Assembly (NCBI RefSeq): GCF_000144605.1
Contig: NC_014375.1
Location: 1 to 64,000 of the forward strand
DNA: 64,000 nucleotides
Direction: 5' to 3'
Source of the DNA: Brevundimonas subvibrioides ATCC 15264
GTDB lineage: Bacteria > Pseudomonadota > Alphaproteobacteria > Caulobacterales > Caulobacteraceae
Below the pieces are notes generated by a model. It was given only the letters and a program-made list of their open reading frames with translations, did no database searches and had not been told where the DNA came from. This document shows positions 62,416-64,000 of the stretch, piece after piece. The translations under genes and the position numbers were made by a program. The first letter of the stretch is position 1. Every line of letters begins with the position of its first letter.

Positions 62416-63618
62416 TTAGGTGAGCAGTACGGCGACGTTGTTGATCGTTGCGCCGAGCGGGGCACCCTGGGTCTGGGGCGACCCGCCGTTGTTGATGCTC
62501 TGCGATCGATAGGAGTTCAGGCAGTTCATCGTCTTGCCCTGGAAGATCGCGGTGATGGCGTCGAACTGGGCAGGGGTCAGGACACGGGACAGGCGCATGT
62601 CACTGCCGCTGCCGCCCGGCAGATACCAGTCGTACAGGATCACCCGCTTGACGTTGTTCGCCAGGCAGAAGGCGATCATCTCCTTGACCGCGCGGGCATT
62701 GGGGAACGAGTCCCCGACCTCGGTGCACCACAGTTCCAGGGCGCTCGCGCCGGTGAAGGCGGCGATGGCCGTGATCACGGCGTTGACGCACGCTCGGTCG
62801 AACCGCAGCGAGTTCGTCTCCGAATAGAAGTGATAGGCGATGACGTTGCAGTAGTAGCCGGTCGAACCGCTGTCCGCGTAGGCGGCGGCCATGTAGGCGT
62901 TCAGGCCCAGCGTGGCCGCGACCCCGCTCTGGAAGGTCCATTGAGGGCTCAGAACCTTGATGGTCGTCGAGTTGGCCGTGTTGTAGGTCTGCACAGCCGT
63001 CCAGATGGCCTTCTGATGCGCGACGAGCTGGGCGAGCGTGCCGGTGAAAGACCCCGAGACGTTCGGCTCGTTCCAGCCCTCGATGTGCGTGATCTTCGTG
63101 CCGTATCGGGCCAGGAGCCAGGCGACGAAGTTGCTGACAAACGCGTTGTTGGTCGGCGGGGCCTGAATGGAGCCGCCGCTAGCCCAGGCGGGCACATAGC
63201 CGATGGAATAGAGAACGTCTTTCCCGGCCGCCGAAGCTGCGTTGACCATGGAATCCAGGCGGGCGACGGCGGCCGCGTTGTAAACCCCCTGCGACGTCTC
63301 AATGTCCTGCCAGAACACGCCCGTGTCATGGGTTCGCAGGGTGCCGAATGTCGTCGGCTGATCGGCCGCGCCAGTCCAACCGTTTGCCGAGGCCGCGTTG
63401 CCGCTGCTGTAGCCCATGGCCAGGCCGACCGACTTCGCGCCCATTGCGATATCGGTGCCCCTGACCTGGGAGATCAACGCGAGGGGGTCGCTGGTGACGC
63501 CCGCCGGCAGGAAAACCGCCGTCAGATCTGACGGCTCAATCCCGATCCAGTTCGTGCCGTTGAAATAGACGCTCAGAAAGCCCGACTTGTCGGTGAACCG
63601 CGTGGCGCTCGTAATCAT
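62416..63618 (-). CDS. Phage tail-associated glycoside hydrolase (GH-A type TIM barrel)
   Basis: A 400-residue protein. Residues 1-70 look like a tail attachment part (DKSGFLSVYFNGTNWIGI, DPLALISQVRGTDIAMG). The catalytic part is a TIM barrel with HIEGWNEPN (acid/base Glu) and LWCTEVGDSFPN (nucleophile Glu), typical of clan GH-A enzymes such as GH39 or GH5. It probably cleaves a surface polysaccharide during infection. Its ATG overlaps the preceding gene's stop by four bases (ATGA). Substrate and exact family are unknown. Confidence 0.8.
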   Translation of the reverse strand: MITSATRFTDKSGFLSVYFNGTNWIGIEPSDLTAVFLPAGVTSDPLALISQVRGTDIAMGAKSVGLAMGYSSGNAASANGWTGAADQPTTFGTLRTHDTGVFWQDIETSQGVYNAAAVARLDSMVNAASAAGKDVLYSIGYVPAWASGGSIQAPPTNNAFVSNFVAWLLARYGTKITHIEGWNEPNVSGSFTGTLAQLVAHQKAIWTAVQTYNTANSTTIKVLSPQWTFQSGVAATLGLNAYMAAAYADSGSTGYYCNVIAYHFYSETNSLRFDRACVNAVITAIAAFTGASALELWCTEVGDSFPNARAVKEMIAFCLANNVKRVILYDWYLPGGSGSDMRLSRVLTPAQFDAITAIFQGKTMNCLNSYRSQSINNGGSPQTQGAPLGATINNVAVLLT

Positions 63619-64000
63619 TGGTTGAAGACCTCGACAGCCCAGCCCAGAAGGGTGGCATAGTGGGTGTTGGCCGCTGTTGCGTTCAGGGCCGCGAAGTAGA
63701 TTTCGACGTCGTTGTTCTCGAAGTCGTAGGTCGAAAGCGCGAGGTTGTTCGACGCTGCCGCCCCCGCACCGCCCGCTGAGCCGGTCATGCCCGAGATCTG
63801 GGCGTGCAGACTGTTCCGGAAGATGATGGTGGAGTTGACGATCAACAGGCCGTTCGCCGTCGTCGCGTTGCCGTTGAACAGCAGGGTGTGACCGTTGGCG
63901 TTTCCGGCAGGGGTGAACCCCGCCTGGTTCATCGCCACATTGATCGCGCAGTTTCCGCTGGGCGTGACGGCATTGAAGATGCCACGAACGTGGATCTCGC
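63615..64000 (-). CDS. Probable phage tail/fibre protein, C-terminal part (cut by window edge)
   Basis: The frame stays open to the right edge, so the gene is partial: visible residues run EIHVRGIFNAVTPSGNCAINVAMNQAGF ... NSLHAQISGMTGSAGGAG ... to LLGWAVEVFNQ (read as separate pieces). The in-frame GTG at 63938 is not the true start. The beta-rich, Asn/Gly/Ala-rich sequence, with the overlap to the glycosidase gene, suits a tail or fibre component. Function is inferred. Confidence 0.6.
   Translation of the reverse strand, partial: EIHVRGIFNAVTPSGNCAINVAMNQAGFTPAGNANGHTLLFNGNATTANGLLIVNSTIIFRNSLHAQISGMTGSAGGAGAAASNNLALSTYDFENNDVEIYFAALNATAANTHYATLLGWAVEVFNQ

Overview
The window looks like chromosomal DNA from a Caulobacterales alphaproteobacterium, most likely Brevundimonas or a close relative. 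This is inferred from the very high GC content, the gene families, paired GANTC (CcrM-type) sites at the dnaA promoter, and several TTG and GTG starts. No 16S rRNA gene is present to confirm the genus.

Positions 1-9452 hold the replication genes dnaA, dnaN, recF and gyrB on the plus strand. Two minus-strand genes are inserted among them: a proline-rich LprI-type protein and a Kef-type antiporter that lacks a nucleotide-binding domain. Positions 9.6-25.7 kb carry housekeeping and accessory metabolism: aldo/keto reductase, two alpha/beta hydrolases, pirin, DUF1697, mutM, a PAP2 phosphatase with an altered motif, an OPT transporter, a cytochrome c', typA, a MoeB/ThiF protein whose last codons come from a 7-bp tandem repeat, a BLUF-like protein with a changed key residue, hslVU and rlmN. 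Positions 25.7-44.8 kb hold argJ with a lipoprotein PPIase, secA, a kynureninase-like aminotransferase, a chain of three very small overlapping genes, a globin-coupled chemoreceptor, mmsA with a cobalamin adenosyltransferase, a HIG1 protein, two tandem paralogues of unknown function, ahcY, bioB and an M23 peptidase.

Positions 45.2-49 kb form an operon matching E. coli ydbH-ynbE-ydbL, an AsmA-like inter-membrane bridge with its lipoprotein partner and a small periplasmic protein. Then come small membrane and EF-hand proteins, ubiE-ubiB (ubiquinone synthesis), a Crp/Fnr regulator, a pterin dehydratase with an SDR, and a DUF885 lipoprotein.

A tRNA-Arg(CCG) at 56480-56556 marks the edge of a probable prophage that runs off the right end. 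No integrase is visible in the window. Prophage genes on the minus strand include the end of a tail or fibre gene, a glycoside-hydrolase tail protein, an intact acyltransferase-3, a beta-repeat protein, an unknown moron-like gene, and a compact lysis cassette. That cassette runs endolysin, then a 27-residue one-helix peptide, then overlapping inner and outer spanins, joined by GTGA and ATGA overlaps. A plus-strand acyltransferase-3 is broken by a frameshift. A plus-strand intrinsic terminator between the endolysin and the moron-like gene suggests an unannotated small RNA.

The most promising little-described items are the 27-residue lysis peptide, the three-gene microprotein chain at 33.5-34.0 kb, the tandem paralogues at 38.4-40.8 kb, the atypical BLUF and PAP2 proteins, and the candidate phage RNA. 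No database search was possible; family calls rest on motifs, length and context.
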